From contig JAFFTF010000009.1 in the NCBI GenBank assembly GCA_022803075.1, positions 1 through 42,086 of the forward strand: a stretch of 42,086 nt of DNA, in the 5' to 3' direction. The stretch is from Micrococcales bacterium 31B. GTDB lineage: Bacteria > Actinomycetota > Actinomycetes > Actinomycetales > Dermabacteraceae. This document shows positions 1 to 8,416 of this stretch, piece after piece (within the stretch, counting starts at the first letter, position 1; each line of letters starts with the position of its first letter). Made by a program: the position numbers and the translations under genes. The notes beneath the pieces are model-generated. The model had not been told where the DNA came from and did not search any database. It saw nothing but the letters and a program-made list of their open reading frames with translations.

Positions 1-644
1 AGCCACTCCTTGAACACTGCTTTCGACCGACCGGAGACCATGTCTAGCAGCCTCGATGGGCCTGTCCCCGTCCGTACGGGGGTGAGGTCAATAATCACTG
101 TCACGTACTGGTCACCCCCGCGTGTGTGCCGCCAGACATGCTCGTCAACGCCGATCGAGGTGACACCATCGAACCGGAACGGGTCATCAATGAGCCGCCG
201 CCTGCCCTCCGAGAGGATCGCGTCGCTCGCGGCGAACCAGGACACGCCCAACCCTGCCGCAACCCGCGAAACCGACAGATGATCAAGCACAATCCCGGCT
301 AGCCCCCACGCCAGTCCACCCCGAGAGATCTTCGCCCGCGGCGGCGCTGCCTTCGTCGTGTCCTGACGCCACCCCCGATCGCCCCCGGAACACTGGTAAC
401 GCCGCACTCGAATTAGCAACGTCGTCGGACGATGCCCAAACGGCTCATGGGCACGTGAACGCACCACCGTATCCCGTGGCACGCCCTCACACCCGCACGC
501 GTGGCACCAGCGATCCGCCTGGGTGACACGGCACTCGATCACCGCCCGATCGGGCTCCAGTCGCTGCCCCACCACGATGAGCCCGAGTTCATCAAGACGG
601 CAGAAAGTAGTCAACCACGGCGCAACAAAAGTAGAGTGAGGCAC
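1..644 (-). CDS. ISL3-family transposase, N-terminal part (cut by window edge)
   Basis: The minus strand is open from a GTG at 644 to the window edge, giving about 214 codons. The protein begins MPHSTFVAPWLTTFCRLDEL. It has a Zn-ribbon-like segment with CHAC near residue 46, a basic region with VRRYQC, a helix-turn-helix-like stretch (LDHLSVSRVAAGLGVSW), then SIGVDEHVWRH, which holds the first Asp of the DDE catalytic triad. The later D and E would lie beyond position 1. This is the order expected for ISL3-type transposases, which cut and join their own element's ends. There is no frameshift or stop in the visible part. A 10-bp inverted repeat abuts the start codon and may limit translation. 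It could be functional or a remnant; the missing half decides this. Confidence 0.85.
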   Translation of the reverse strand, partial: MPHSTFVAPWLTTFCRLDELGLIVVGQRLEPDRAVIECRVTQADRWCHACGCEGVPRDTVVRSRAHEPFGHRPTTLLIRVRRYQCSGGDRGWRQDTTKAAPPRAKISRGGLAWGLAGIVLDHLSVSRVAAGLGVSWFAASDAILSEGRRRLIDDPFRFDGVTSIGVDEHVWRHTRGGDQYVTVIIDLTPVRTGTGPSRLLDMVSGRSKAVFKEW

Positions 645-702
645 GTCGAGGTCTTTCTGGCATGGGCAGTGTGAGAACTTCCATCCTCAGGGAGACCTCG
701 AC
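645..702 (-). repeat. 10-bp perfect inverted repeat at the transposase start
   Basis: gtcgaggtct at 645-654 is the exact inverse complement of agacctcgac at 693-702. In the transposase transcript the second arm ends directly before the GTG start codon, so the folded stem would occlude the ribosome-binding region. Many IS elements use such structures to silence transcripts that enter from outside; that role is inferred here. Confidence 0.6.
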
Positions 703-754
703 CCCTACCCGCCACCGACACACCAGGCAACTACACTCTCGTTCGTGAAGAGCC

Positions 755-970
755 GTTTAACATGCCATCACGATAGGCCGCCGTCCCGCGCTGAGGGGCG
801 TTGCGCGCACACTCTCGACTAAAGCTAAGGGCCGGCGCGCCCGCGGGCCCGCCACGGCTCTCGAAAGTCGAAGGTGCGGCTGCCCGAAGAGGGCCGTTCG
901 GACCACGTGCAGTACCCTGGTGGGGGCCGTCGAGCGCGGCCATTCCGTCGGCGAATTGAATGGACCTTTT
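755..970. other. Gap between the insertion sequence and menJ; no gene seen
   Basis: No convincing coding frame was found between the element's end and the menJ start. The stretch holds the presumed target-site flank (755-762), GC-rich sequence, and a candidate -10 box TACCCT at 913-918. Confidence 0.6.
913..918 (+). promoter_or_regulatory. Candidate -10 box of menJ
   Basis: TACCCT fits the actinobacterial TANNNT pattern. Transcription would start near 925, downstream of the GTG at 920, which favours the in-frame GTG at 971 as the real start. I see no good -35 box. Confidence 0.4.
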
Positions 971-2257
971 GTGAGCGCACACGACGCTGATGTACTGATT
1001 GTGGGTGCGGGCCCCGCGGGCGCGACCCTGAGCGCCTACCTCAGCGACCTCGGTGTTTCGTGCCTGTCGATTGACAAGTCGCGGTTTCCCCGCGAGAAGG
1101 TGTGCGGCGACGGCCTCACCCCGCGCGCGACGCGCGAGATCCAGCAGCTGGGCCTCGCACACGACTCCCGCGACGGGTGGATCCGCAACCACGGCCTGCG
1201 CTTGGTCGTGGGTCGCCGCAGCCTCGAACTGCCCTGGCCCGAGTTGAGTGAGTATCCCTCCTATGGGCTCGTCCGCAGTCGCGCCCAATTCGACGCCGCA
1301 CTCGTCACGCACGCCCGGGCGCGCGGCGCCGAGATTCGCGAGGGCGTCTCTTGTGTGGGCATCGTGCGCCACCCGTTGACCGGTCGCGCCCTGGGTGCCC
1401 GCGTGCGCAGCGTGGACGCCTCGGGTCGTAAAGTGGGCAGCGAAGAGACCGTCTCCGCACGGCTCGTGATCGCCGCAGACGGGGTCGGCTCCATGACCGC
1501 GAAGTCTTTCGGCATCCACCCGAACCCCAAGCGGCCCATCGGCGTGGCCGTGCGCACCTACTTTGAGTCTCCCCGCAGCGACGACCCGTGGCTCGAAAGC
1601 TGGTTAGAACTCTGGGATGGCAAGCCGGGAGCGTCCCAACTGCTTCCGGGCTATGGATGGATCTTCGGCGGCGGCGACGGTACCTGCAATGTCGGCCTCG
1701 GCATCCTCAACTCGTCCAAGCAGTTTGGCTCCCTTGACTACCGCGCCCTGTTGCGCGCCTGGTGCCGCGCGATGCCCGCCGAATGGCAATTCGATGAGCA
1801 CCATCAGCGAGGCAAGGTGCTCGGGGCCGCCCTGCCCATGGGCTTTAGCCGCAAGCCCCACTATCGCAACTCACTCGCCTTGCTCGGTGACGCGGGCGGT
1901 CTCGTGAACCCGTTCAATGGCGAAGGTATCGCGTACGCGATGCAGTCCGCGCGCGTGGCGGCGCCCATTATCGCGGAGGCGCTGAAGGCCCCGAACGTTA
2001 TCGGCCTCGACCGTGCGATGCAGGCCTACCCGCAGGCGCTCTCGCAAGACCTCGGCGGTTACTACAACCTCGGTCGCGTGTTCGTAAAGCTCATCGGAAA
2101 CCCTCGCGTCATGTCGCTCGCAACGCGCGCAGGCATTAGCGTGCCCGCCCTCATGAAGGTGATCGTCAAGTTGCTGGCGAACCTCACAGACTCCGAACAC
2201 GGAGCCGTGGAGGATCGGGTCATCAACGCACTCAGCCGTTGGACCCCTTCAGCCTGA
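971..2257 (+). CDS. menJ: Geranylgeranyl-reductase-family flavoprotein, MenJ-type menaquinone reductase
   Basis: Predicted to use FAD to saturate one isoprene unit of the menaquinone side chain at the membrane. The 428-aa protein starts with an FAD-binding Rossmann motif (VLIVGAGPAGATLSAYL, residues 8-24), then CGDGLTPRA (45-53), a second FAD segment ADGVGS (169-174), PGYGWIF (226-232), and LGDAGG followed by NPFNGEGIAYA (305-323). These blocks match mycobacterial MenJ (Rv0561c) as I recall it, including length. I chose GTG 971 over an in-frame GTG at 920 because the Rossmann strand follows at once and the candidate transcription start lies after 920. The next gene is a polyprenyl diphosphate synthase, as beside menJ in mycobacteria. 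A broader geranylgeranyl reductase acting on other lipids is the main alternative. Confidence 0.85.
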   Translation: MSAHDADVLIVGAGPAGATLSAYLSDLGVSCLSIDKSRFPREKVCGDGLTPRATREIQQLGLAHDSRDGWIRNHGLRLVVGRRSLELPWPELSEYPSYGLVRSRAQFDAALVTHARARGAEIREGVSCVGIVRHPLTGRALGARVRSVDASGRKVGSEETVSARLVIAADGVGSMTAKSFGIHPNPKRPIGVAVRTYFESPRSDDPWLESWLELWDGKPGASQLLPGYGWIFGGGDGTCNVGLGILNSSKQFGSLDYRALLRAWCRAMPAEWQFDEHHQRGKVLGAALPMGFSRKPHYRNSLALLGDAGGLVNPFNGEGIAYAMQSARVAAPIIAEALKAPNVIGLDRAMQAYPQALSQDLGGYYNLGRVFVKLIGNPRVMSLATRAGISVPALMKVIVKLLANLTDSEHGAVEDRVINALSRWTPSA

Positions 2258-2277
2258 ACCGTAGACCTGTAGTGCTA

Positions 2278-2310
2278 AGGTCGCGCGTGTAACCTGGTGG
2301 GGCGCGACTT
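2278..2310 (+). terminator. Probable terminator after menJ
   Basis: GTCGCGC (2280-2286) pairs with GCGCGAC (2302-2308), extended outward by a G-U and an A-U pair, and is followed by ttctgccacttct. The run of T is weak. Confidence 0.45.
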
Positions 2311-2363
2311 CTGCCACTTCTCATCAGGGCACTTGGCCCCAGGAGTGGAGGGCTTCGCAACGG

Positions 2364-2369
2364 TATAGT
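2364..2369 (+). promoter_or_regulatory. Candidate -10 box for the polyprenyl diphosphate synthase gene
   Basis: TATAGT lies 64 nt before the ATG at 2433. No clear -35 box is seen at the expected distance. Confidence 0.4.
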
Positions 2370-2432
2370 TGACGCCGGTACTGTCAAAAGCAGCCTGGGT
2401 GCGTCCGCGCGTCCACCAGGAAAGTCGTTTGG

Positions 2433-3461
2433 ATGAACACCATGGTTTCAGGGACCCCCGAGTCGTCAGGCCTTTCGTTTCTCGACGAGAGCCTCACTCA
2501 GGCTCTCGCCGATCGCCTGGCGAATGTCGAAGAGGATCTCCGTCGGGCAGTGAGCACAACCGACGCACTGGCCGCAGAAACCACGCGCCACCTCATGGAT
2601 GCCGGCGGCAAGCGGATCCGGCCCCTCCTGTGCCTCCTGACCGCCGAATTGGGCGACGGATCGCGCAAGGAGATCATCGACGCCGCGACGGTGGTAGAAC
2701 TGACGCACCTGGCGACGCTGTACCACGACGACGTAATGGATTCTGCGCCGACGCGACGCGGTGCGCCTTCGGCTCACGAGGTCTGGGGCAATTCCGTTGC
2801 CATTCTCACCGGAGACCTGTTGTTCGCTCGGGCCTCTCGCCTGGTGGCGGGTTTGGGGCCGCAAGCGGTTCGAGTGCAGGCCGAGACCTTCGAGCGGCTG
2901 TGCCTTGGGCAACTGCATGAGACAGTTGGCCCGCGCAGCGAGGACGACCCCGCCGAGTTTTACATTCAGGTGCTGGCCGACAAGACCGGCTCGCTCATCG
3001 CGACGTCGGCTCGCTTCGGCGCCACGTTCGCAGGCTGCAGCAATGACGTGATCGAGGCGGTCACGGCGTACGGCGAGAAGGTGGGCGTCGCGTTCCAACT
3101 GGCCGACGATGTCATCGACATCTTGAGCGATGCCGAGACGACCGGCAAGACACCCGGCACCGATCTGCGCGAGGGCGTGCCGACGATGCCCGTGCTGCTG
3201 CTGCGGAGTTACCTCGCGGGCCACCCGGATGACGAGGTGGCCGCAGACCTTGTGGGCCGACTCGATGGCGACCTGAGCGACGATGCGGTGCTGGCGCAGG
3301 TCGTTCGCGACCTCGGCGCGCATCAGTGTACTGAAGACGCGCATCGGTTGGCTCAGGAGTGGGCCGACGCTGCCAAGGCGGAACTGCGCGTCCTCAAGGA
3401 ACACCCCGTGCGCACGGCCCTCGAAAACTTTGCGGACGCCGTGGTGACCCGACTCAGTTAG
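2433..3461 (+). CDS. Long-chain all-trans polyprenyl diphosphate synthase
   Basis: Condenses isopentenyl diphosphate onto an allylic starter to build the menaquinone side chain. The 342-aa protein has the family landmarks: GKRIRP (59-64), the first Asp-rich motif HDDVMD (98-103) followed by TRRG, a KTG motif (184-186), and the second Asp-rich motif QLADDVID (222-229). Residues 4 and 5 before the first Asp pair are small (Thr, Ala), which in this family usually allows products longer than C20. ATG 2433 is preceded by AGGAAAG. It follows the MenJ-type reductase on the same strand, so one gene would make the chain and the other reduce it. Exact chain length cannot be read from sequence; heptaprenyl to nonaprenyl is plausible. 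Confidence 0.88.
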   Translation: MNTMVSGTPESSGLSFLDESLTQALADRLANVEEDLRRAVSTTDALAAETTRHLMDAGGKRIRPLLCLLTAELGDGSRKEIIDAATVVELTHLATLYHDDVMDSAPTRRGAPSAHEVWGNSVAILTGDLLFARASRLVAGLGPQAVRVQAETFERLCLGQLHETVGPRSEDDPAEFYIQVLADKTGSLIATSARFGATFAGCSNDVIEAVTAYGEKVGVAFQLADDVIDILSDAETTGKTPGTDLREGVPTMPVLLLRSYLAGHPDDEVAADLVGRLDGDLSDDAVLAQVVRDLGAHQCTEDAHRLAQEWADAAKAELRVLKEHPVRTALENFADAVVTRLS

Positions 3462-3491
3462 GCACGCTCTGGCAGACTTCGGGACCCGCGG

Positions 3492-4553
3492 TTAGACCGG
3501 TTCGGTCGCGCTGACTTCGCTCTCGGCGGCACGGCGTTGCTGTATTTTGCGCCAGGCGCGGATGGAGTCGTAGGTCAGGACCATGATGCCGAGCCAGACG
3601 AGGGAGAATCCGACGAGCCGGGTGAGCGGCATGGGTTCTTGGAAGTACAGCAGCCCCAGCAAGAACTGCATTACGGGCGTAATGTACTGCGACAAGCCGA
3701 TGATCGTGAGCGAAACGCGGCTGGCCGCGGCGGCAAACGAGAGCAGCGGCAGGGCCGTGGCCACGCCGGAAATCACGAGCAGCGCCAGGTGGCCCGAGCC
3801 GTGACCGACAAAGGTGCTCTCGCCCCGAACGCCGAGATACCCGAGGTAAGACAGCGCGAACGGCAGGAGCACGAGAGACTCCACGGTAAGACCCGTCATG
3901 GCGTCCACCCGGCCCCCCACCCGCTTCTTCATGAGTGAATACAGGGCAAACGAGATCGCGAGGCCCAGTGCGTACCACGGCACACGACCGTAGCCCAGCA
4001 CGATGACGAGCACCGCCCCCGCTCCCAATGCCAGGGCCACCCCCTGCAGGGCCGTCATGCGCTCGCGCAGCACCACGATGCCCAGGGCCACCGTAAAGAG
4101 TGGGTTAATGAAGTAGCCGAGCGAGGCCTCCAGCACGTTGTCGCGCGACACCGCAACCACGTAAATCAGCCAATTGGCGCAGACGAATACACTCGCGAGG
4201 GCCAGGTTGGCCCAGACGCGCCCGCCCAACGCAAACCGCCGCAGCGCCCCGGGCCCCCTACCACTCAGGCCCATAAGCGTGACGACCACAAGACAAAACA
4301 ACAGGCACCACACGATGCGGTGCGCCACAATTTCGAGAGCGCTAGCCGGCGCCAGCGCGTGAAACAACAAGGGGAACGCGCCCCACATCAGGTAGGCAGC
4401 AAACGCGTACACTAAGCCGACTCGGGTGGCGCTGCCGTGCGTCGCCGCGCTCGGGCCGGACGCCTCGGGGGCGCGTGACTGCGCAGGTGGGGCCGACGCG
4501 GCGGGGGTCGGAGGAACGGAACGCGCCTCGCGATCGTTGGACTGATGGCTCAC
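3492..4553 (-). CDS. rarD: RarD-type EamA/DMT-superfamily transporter
   Basis: A membrane protein of about 353 aa with roughly ten hydrophobic segments in two repeated halves, as in the drug/metabolite transporter superfamily. RarD-like landmarks include the first segment with AYLMWGAFPLLFHAL, then EIVAHRIVWCLLF, and, in the second half, LSQYITPVMQFLLGLLYFQE. The N-terminus is a Pro/Ala/Ser-rich tail of about 50 residues. I prefer the GTG at 4553, because TATAGT sits exactly 6 nt before it, as for leaderless transcripts; an in-frame GTG at 4595 would lie upstream of that box. It converges with the prenyl synthase gene, 30 bp apart. The substrate is unknown; chloramphenicol sensitivity gave the family its name but does not define its transport role. 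Confidence 0.8.
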   Translation of the reverse strand: MSHQSNDREARSVPPTPAASAPPAQSRAPEASGPSAATHGSATRVGLVYAFAAYLMWGAFPLLFHALAPASALEIVAHRIVWCLLFCLVVVTLMGLSGRGPGALRRFALGGRVWANLALASVFVCANWLIYVVAVSRDNVLEASLGYFINPLFTVALGIVVLRERMTALQGVALALGAGAVLVIVLGYGRVPWYALGLAISFALYSLMKKRVGGRVDAMTGLTVESLVLLPFALSYLGYLGVRGESTFVGHGSGHLALLVISGVATALPLLSFAAAASRVSLTIIGLSQYITPVMQFLLGLLYFQEPMPLTRLVGFSLVWLGIMVLTYDSIRAWRKIQQRRAAESEVSATEPV

Positions 4554-4559
4554 AGATTC

Positions 4560-4565
4560 ACTATA
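4560..4565 (-). promoter_or_regulatory. -10 box of a probable leaderless rarD transcript
   Basis: On the minus strand TATAGT is followed by gaatct and then the GTG at 4553. The 6-nt distance would put transcription start on the start codon itself. The -35 region is poor. Confidence 0.5.
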
Positions 4566-4695
4566 CGCTTCAGTCAGAATATGAAGCAGGAACACTGCCC
4601 TTGCGGAACGTGGAGTTCCGCATGTCTCGGGATCTCACTCGCGGCCGGATCGCAGGCGAATGTTAACAAATTTCGGCGAGGTGCCACGAGCAACG

Positions 4696-4701
4696 TATAG
4701 T
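4696..4701 (+). promoter_or_regulatory. Candidate -10 box for the PP2C gene
   Basis: TATAGT on the plus strand, 69 nt before the ATG at 4771. It lies in the divergent region shared with rarD. A GTGCC/GGCAC hairpin follows in the presumed leader. Confidence 0.45.
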
Positions 4702-4770
4702 CATGACCGGTGCCTCATGCGGGGCACTTGTTAGCGCGCCCTATTTCCCTGCGGAGGATAGATTCACACT

Positions 4771-5589
4771 ATGAACGATTCTGAATCCGTTCACGCCGGA
4801 ACCATCATGGTGTCCGCGGGCAGCCATACGGACGTGGGCCTTGTGCGCCAGGTGAACGAAGATTCACTGCTGGCCGAGTTTCCCATTTACCTCGTAGCCG
4901 ATGGCATGGGAGGGCACCAGGCGGGCGAAGTGGCCAGTGCCATCGTCGTCGAAGAGTTCGCCCGACTCGTCGGACGCGACAATCTGGCAGTCGAGGACCT
5001 CCACGAGGCCCTCGAAGAGGCCGGCGACCGCATCGGGATGATTTCGCAAGACTCCGACGAGCGCGCCGCGGGCACGACCGTCACGATGGTCGTCGCCACG
5101 CGCCTGCACGGGCGCGGATACTGGATCGTCATGAATCTCGGCGACTCGCGGGTGTACCGCTTCGCCGACGAGTCTCTCGAACAGGTCAGCATCGACCACT
5201 CCGTCGTTCAGGAACTCATCGAACGTGGTGAACTGAGCGTGACCGGTGCTCGAACGCACCCATACCGTCACATGGTGACCCGTGCGCTCGGTGCCGGGCC
5301 CGCCCAAATGCCCGACTACTGGACGATTCCAGCCGAGAAGGGTGACCGGTTGCTCGTCTGCAGCGACGGACTCACCGGCGAGGTCGAAGACTCGATCATT
5401 GAAGAGGTCCTCGCCGAGATCGAAGACCCTCAGTTGGCCGCGGAGACCCTTGTCGAACTCGCCCTCAAAAACGGTGGACGCGACAACATCTCGGTGGTCA
5501 TAGCCGACGCGACCGACGTGATCTTGGCAGAATCTGCCTCGACTGCCACCGCGCTAACGTCGATAGTGGACGCGGAACACCTAGAATGA
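4771..5589 (+). CDS. PP2C-family Ser/Thr protein phosphatase
   Basis: A soluble Mn/Mg-dependent phosphatase of 272 aa that removes phosphate from Ser/Thr on proteins. The motifs appear in order: DVGLVRQVNEDS (21-32) with the metal-proximal Glu-Asp, VADGMGGHQAGE (42-53), NLGDSRVYRF (122-131), HPYRHMVTRALG (163-174), VCSDGLTGE (196-204) with a metal Asp, and GGRDNISVV (235-243) with the last metal Asp-Asn. There is no transmembrane segment, unlike mycobacterial PstP, so it acts in the cytoplasm. GGAGG lies 13 nt before the ATG, a long spacing. The FHA gene follows 118 bp downstream, the usual pairing of phosphatase and phospho-peptide reader. The kinase is not in the window. Confidence 0.9.
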   Translation: MNDSESVHAGTIMVSAGSHTDVGLVRQVNEDSLLAEFPIYLVADGMGGHQAGEVASAIVVEEFARLVGRDNLAVEDLHEALEEAGDRIGMISQDSDERAAGTTVTMVVATRLHGRGYWIVMNLGDSRVYRFADESLEQVSIDHSVVQELIERGELSVTGARTHPYRHMVTRALGAGPAQMPDYWTIPAEKGDRLLVCSDGLTGEVEDSIIEEVLAEIEDPQLAAETLVELALKNGGRDNISVVIADATDVILAESASTATALTSIVDAEHLE

Positions 5590-5707
5590 GGCTGTCGCGC
5601 CGACTCGTGGCTGCTCGCACCAGCAGCAGTTGACTTCACGGGACGGCGCCGGGCCGCTATCGGAACCCAAACTACAAGCGCTGACTCTCTGGAAGGACTC
5701 GCCGCAC

Positions 5708-6733
5708 ATGGCTGACAAGAATCCCGTCTCCTCGCAACGACTCGGCGGGGGCTGGGCTCTGGCCTACGCTCCGGGCGACTGGTACGTAGTAGCTGCGCCG
5801 TCTGCCATCGTTGCATTGCCGAGCGATTCGGACGCCAAAGTGATCGACGAACTGTGGCAGGCCATGCAGCAGTGGAACACGTCGGTTTCAGACCTCATCA
5901 ATGTGGTCACGCGGCAGCGCACCATCCCCTTGTCGCTCGTGCCCGATTTCGTGGTGATTAGCCGCCAGACCAACGCGGTCAAGGTGGCGGTGCGCGGCAA
6001 TCACACCCTCGACCTCGCCACCGTCAAGGGCACCCAGCGTGCCTCGGGCGCTCAGTCCACCACGTGGGTCGAGGGCGACGTAGCCGACTTCACCGCCGCC
6101 CAGTGGGTTGCCAACGAGCGCGACGCCACGCCGCCCACCCTGCCGTTGGTGAACGGCGTCGTGCGCGCGGGAGCCCTCGTGTGGACCGCACCGGAGTTCG
6201 ATTGGGAGGCCAACGCGGCCGCGAGCGGTGCCGGCGGAGTCGGCTCCGTGCCCCCCGCCTCTGCCGACTCCCACGCCGCCGCGCTAGAGGCCGAACCCAA
6301 TGTCTCCACTCCGGTCGCCGCCCATCAGCCCGATGACTCGGAGGCCGCCCCCGCGCAGTCGGTCGCCCCCCTCGCGCCTGCTGGCGGATCCGTGCGCGGG
6401 CTCCTGAAGCTCTCGACGGGCGATGTCATCACGGTGGACCGCAACGTGATCCTGGGGCGCAGCCCCAAGGTGGAGACCGCGCCGGGCCAGGTGGCACCGC
6501 GGCTCGTCTCCGTGCCCAGCCCCAAGCAGGACATCTCGCGCTCCCACGTCGAATTGACCGTTGAGGGAGAGTTCGTGAAGGTGATGGACCTCGGTTCGAC
6601 CAATGGCACGTTCGTGCGTCGACCGGGCGAACGCCCCACGCAGCTCGTGCCCGGCAACGCTCAGGTGCTCTCCTTCGGCGACCGCGTCGATATCGGCGCC
6701 TCAGTGTACTTCGTCTTCGAAGCCGACGCGTAA
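5708..6733 (+). CDS. FHA-domain protein with uncharacterised N-terminal domain
   Basis: The 341-aa protein ends in a forkhead-associated domain (about 241-341) with LGRS (249-252), SRSH (277-280) and STNGT (297-301), the residues that bind phosphothreonine. The first 165 residues form a folded-looking domain I do not recognise. A Pro/Ala/Ser-rich linker of about 70 residues separates the two. The ATG at 5708 is preceded by GGAAGGA at about 11 nt; an in-frame TTG at 5630 is possible but has no ribosome site. The neighbouring PP2C gene suggests a role in a Ser/Thr kinase pathway, as a substrate or adaptor. No membrane segment or signal peptide is seen. Confidence 0.8.
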   Translation: MADKNPVSSQRLGGGWALAYAPGDWYVVAAPSAIVALPSDSDAKVIDELWQAMQQWNTSVSDLINVVTRQRTIPLSLVPDFVVISRQTNAVKVAVRGNHTLDLATVKGTQRASGAQSTTWVEGDVADFTAAQWVANERDATPPTLPLVNGVVRAGALVWTAPEFDWEANAAASGAGGVGSVPPASADSHAAALEAEPNVSTPVAAHQPDDSEAAPAQSVAPLAPAGGSVRGLLKLSTGDVITVDRNVILGRSPKVETAPGQVAPRLVSVPSPKQDISRSHVELTVEGEFVKVMDLGSTNGTFVRRPGERPTQLVPGNAQVLSFGDRVDIGASVYFVFEADA

Positions 6734-6865
6734 GACGGCACGACCTGAGCGGCCCGCAGGCAGGGACCGCAACGCGCGGGGCCAGCCCGCCCACGCGGCG
6801 TCCGGCCACCCTGGGGCGCACATGAAGGCAGGTGAAGTGCATCTCGGGAGTTCATACCCGGTTGC

Positions 6866-6899
6866 ACAGGTTTGCCTTACTTCGTCGCGTGGCTAGGCT
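6866..6899 (+). promoter_or_regulatory. fprA promoter overlapped by a DtxR/IdeR-like iron box
   Basis: A -35-like TTGCCT (6872-6877) and a -10-like TAGGCT (6894-6899) are 16 bp apart, giving a start near 6906 and a leader of about 43 nt. The -35 lies inside AGGTTTGCCTTACTT (6868-6882), close to the core of the iron-repressor consensus TTAGGTTAGCCTAACCTAA; I count 12 of 19 matches. Binding there would block the promoter when iron is plentiful. Confidence 0.5.
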
Positions 6900-6948
6900 G
6901 GTCGCGTTGCATGTACGTGGCGCGAGTGCGCCCTCTGAAAGGACATAC

Positions 6949-8313
6949 ATGAGTCGCCCACTGCGCGTGGCAATCGTCGGTGCCGGCCCCGCTGGAACCT
7001 ACGCGGCAGATATCCTCGTTCGCGCCCAAGAGGCCGAGGGCAAGTCTGTCAGCATCGACCTCTTCGAGCGGCTCCCCGCGCCGTTCGGGCTCGTGCGCTA
7101 CGGAGTGGCGCCGGACCATCCACGCATCAAGGGCATTATCACGGCGCTGCACAAGGTCTTGGAGCGCGACGAGATTCGCCTCCTGGGCAACGTCAACTTC
7201 GGCACCGACATCACCCTGGCAGACCTGCGGCGCCACTACGACGCCGTGATCTTCTCGACGGGTTGCGTGCTCGACGCCGACCTCGATGTTCCCGGCATCG
7301 ACCTGCCCGGCTCGTACGGCGCCGCCGATTTCGTGGCCTGGTTCGACGGTCACCCCGACTACCCGCGCACCTGGCCCCTCGAGGCCGAGAAGGTGGCCGT
7401 ATTGGGCGCCGGAAATGTCGCACTCGACGTCGCGCGCATCTTGGCGAAGCACGCCGACGACCTGCTGCCCACCGAGATTCCCGACAATGTGTACCAGGGG
7501 CTCAAGGCCAACCCCGTGCGCGAAGTGCATGTTTTTGGCCGCCGCGGCCCCGCGCAGGTCAAGTTCAGCCCGCTCGAACTGCGTGAACTCGGGCACGTCC
7601 CCGACGTGGACGTCGTCGTGCACCCCGAGGATTTCGAGTTCGATGAGGGCTCCGAGGCCGCCATTAATTCGTCTAACCAGACGAAGCAGGTGGTGCAGAC
7701 CCTCATGAACTGGACCACCATCGAACCCGAAGAGCAGACCGCATCGCGGCAACTGCACCTGCACTTCTTGCAGCGGCCCGTGGAGATCTTCGGCGACGGC
7801 AAGGTCGAGGGCATCCGCATGGAGCGCATGGAACTCGACGGCACCGGCAACGTGAAGGGAACGGGCGAGTTCATCGATTACCCCGTGCAGGCCGTCTACC
7901 GTGCCGTTGGCTACTTCGGGTCTCCCCTCGACGGCATCCCGTTCGACGCCGCCAAGGGTGTGATTCGCAATGTCGAGGGGCGCGTGGTGGATGAGTCGGG
8001 TGCCGTGGTGCCCGGCGTCTACGCCACCGGGTGGATCAAACGCGGCCCCGTCGGCCTGATCGGCCACACCAAATCCGATGCGAGCGAAACCGTCACGCAC
8101 CTGCGCAGTGACCTCGATGCTTTGACACCCGCCGCAGACGGAGACCCGGAGTCGATTCTGCGGCTGCTGGAGGAGCGCAACGTGCCCTATACGACGTGGG
8201 ACGGTTGGCTGGCCCTGGACGCGCATGAGCGTGCGTTGGGTGAGCCGCACGGTCGGGCGCGCATCAAGGTCGTGCCCCGCGACGAGATGACTGCCATCTC
8301 GCGCGGCGCCTAG
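6949..8313 (+). CDS. fprA: FprA-type ferredoxin/flavodoxin-NADP+ reductase
   Basis: A 454-aa FAD enzyme of the adrenodoxin-reductase type that moves electrons between NADPH and ferredoxin. It begins with the FAD motif RVAIVGAGPAGTYAADIL (5-22), followed by FGLVRYGVAPDHP and IKGI, the NADP-binding GAGNVALDVARIL, the FGRRGPAQVKFSPLELREL block, and ends with YATGWIKRGPVGLIGHTKSD. All are hallmarks of this subfamily, and the length matches mycobacterial FprA. The ATG at 6949 follows GAAAGGA by 5-6 nt and starts right before the Rossmann strand; an upstream in-frame ATG at 6832 would add a basic tail with no family support and lies upstream of the promoter. The iron box upstream suggests more reductase under iron shortage. 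Confidence 0.9.
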   Translation: MSRPLRVAIVGAGPAGTYAADILVRAQEAEGKSVSIDLFERLPAPFGLVRYGVAPDHPRIKGIITALHKVLERDEIRLLGNVNFGTDITLADLRRHYDAVIFSTGCVLDADLDVPGIDLPGSYGAADFVAWFDGHPDYPRTWPLEAEKVAVLGAGNVALDVARILAKHADDLLPTEIPDNVYQGLKANPVREVHVFGRRGPAQVKFSPLELRELGHVPDVDVVVHPEDFEFDEGSEAAINSSNQTKQVVQTLMNWTTIEPEEQTASRQLHLHFLQRPVEIFGDGKVEGIRMERMELDGTGNVKGTGEFIDYPVQAVYRAVGYFGSPLDGIPFDAAKGVIRNVEGRVVDESGAVVPGVYATGWIKRGPVGLIGHTKSDASETVTHLRSDLDALTPAADGDPESILRLLEERNVPYTTWDGWLALDAHERALGEPHGRARIKVVPRDEMTAISRGA

Positions 8314-8416
8314 CAGTTCTCATACCACTGCTCTCAGCCATGGGGCGACGCGCGCCGTGTGCGTGACGCTGTTCACTACGCGGGCCAGCTCGACTGGAAC
8401 TTCGCGTTGTGTGTGA

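Larger units (their letters stand above)
1..754 (-). mobile_element. Right-hand portion of an ISL3-family insertion sequence
   Basis: The outer end is the sequence at 736-754, which read on the minus strand begins GGCTCTTCACGAACGAG. The GGCTCTTC opening is what I recall for terminal inverted repeats of ISL3-family elements such as IS31831. Inside it lies the transposase gene, reading leftwards off the window. ISL3 elements usually make 8-bp target duplications, so positions 755-762 (gtttaaca) are the expected flank; the partner copy would lie outside the window. The left end of the element is not visible, so intactness cannot be judged. Confidence 0.8.

Noticed and set aside
2466-3404. 312-codon minus-strand frame opposite the polyprenyl synthase gene
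   Set aside because: Antisense shadow without domain content.
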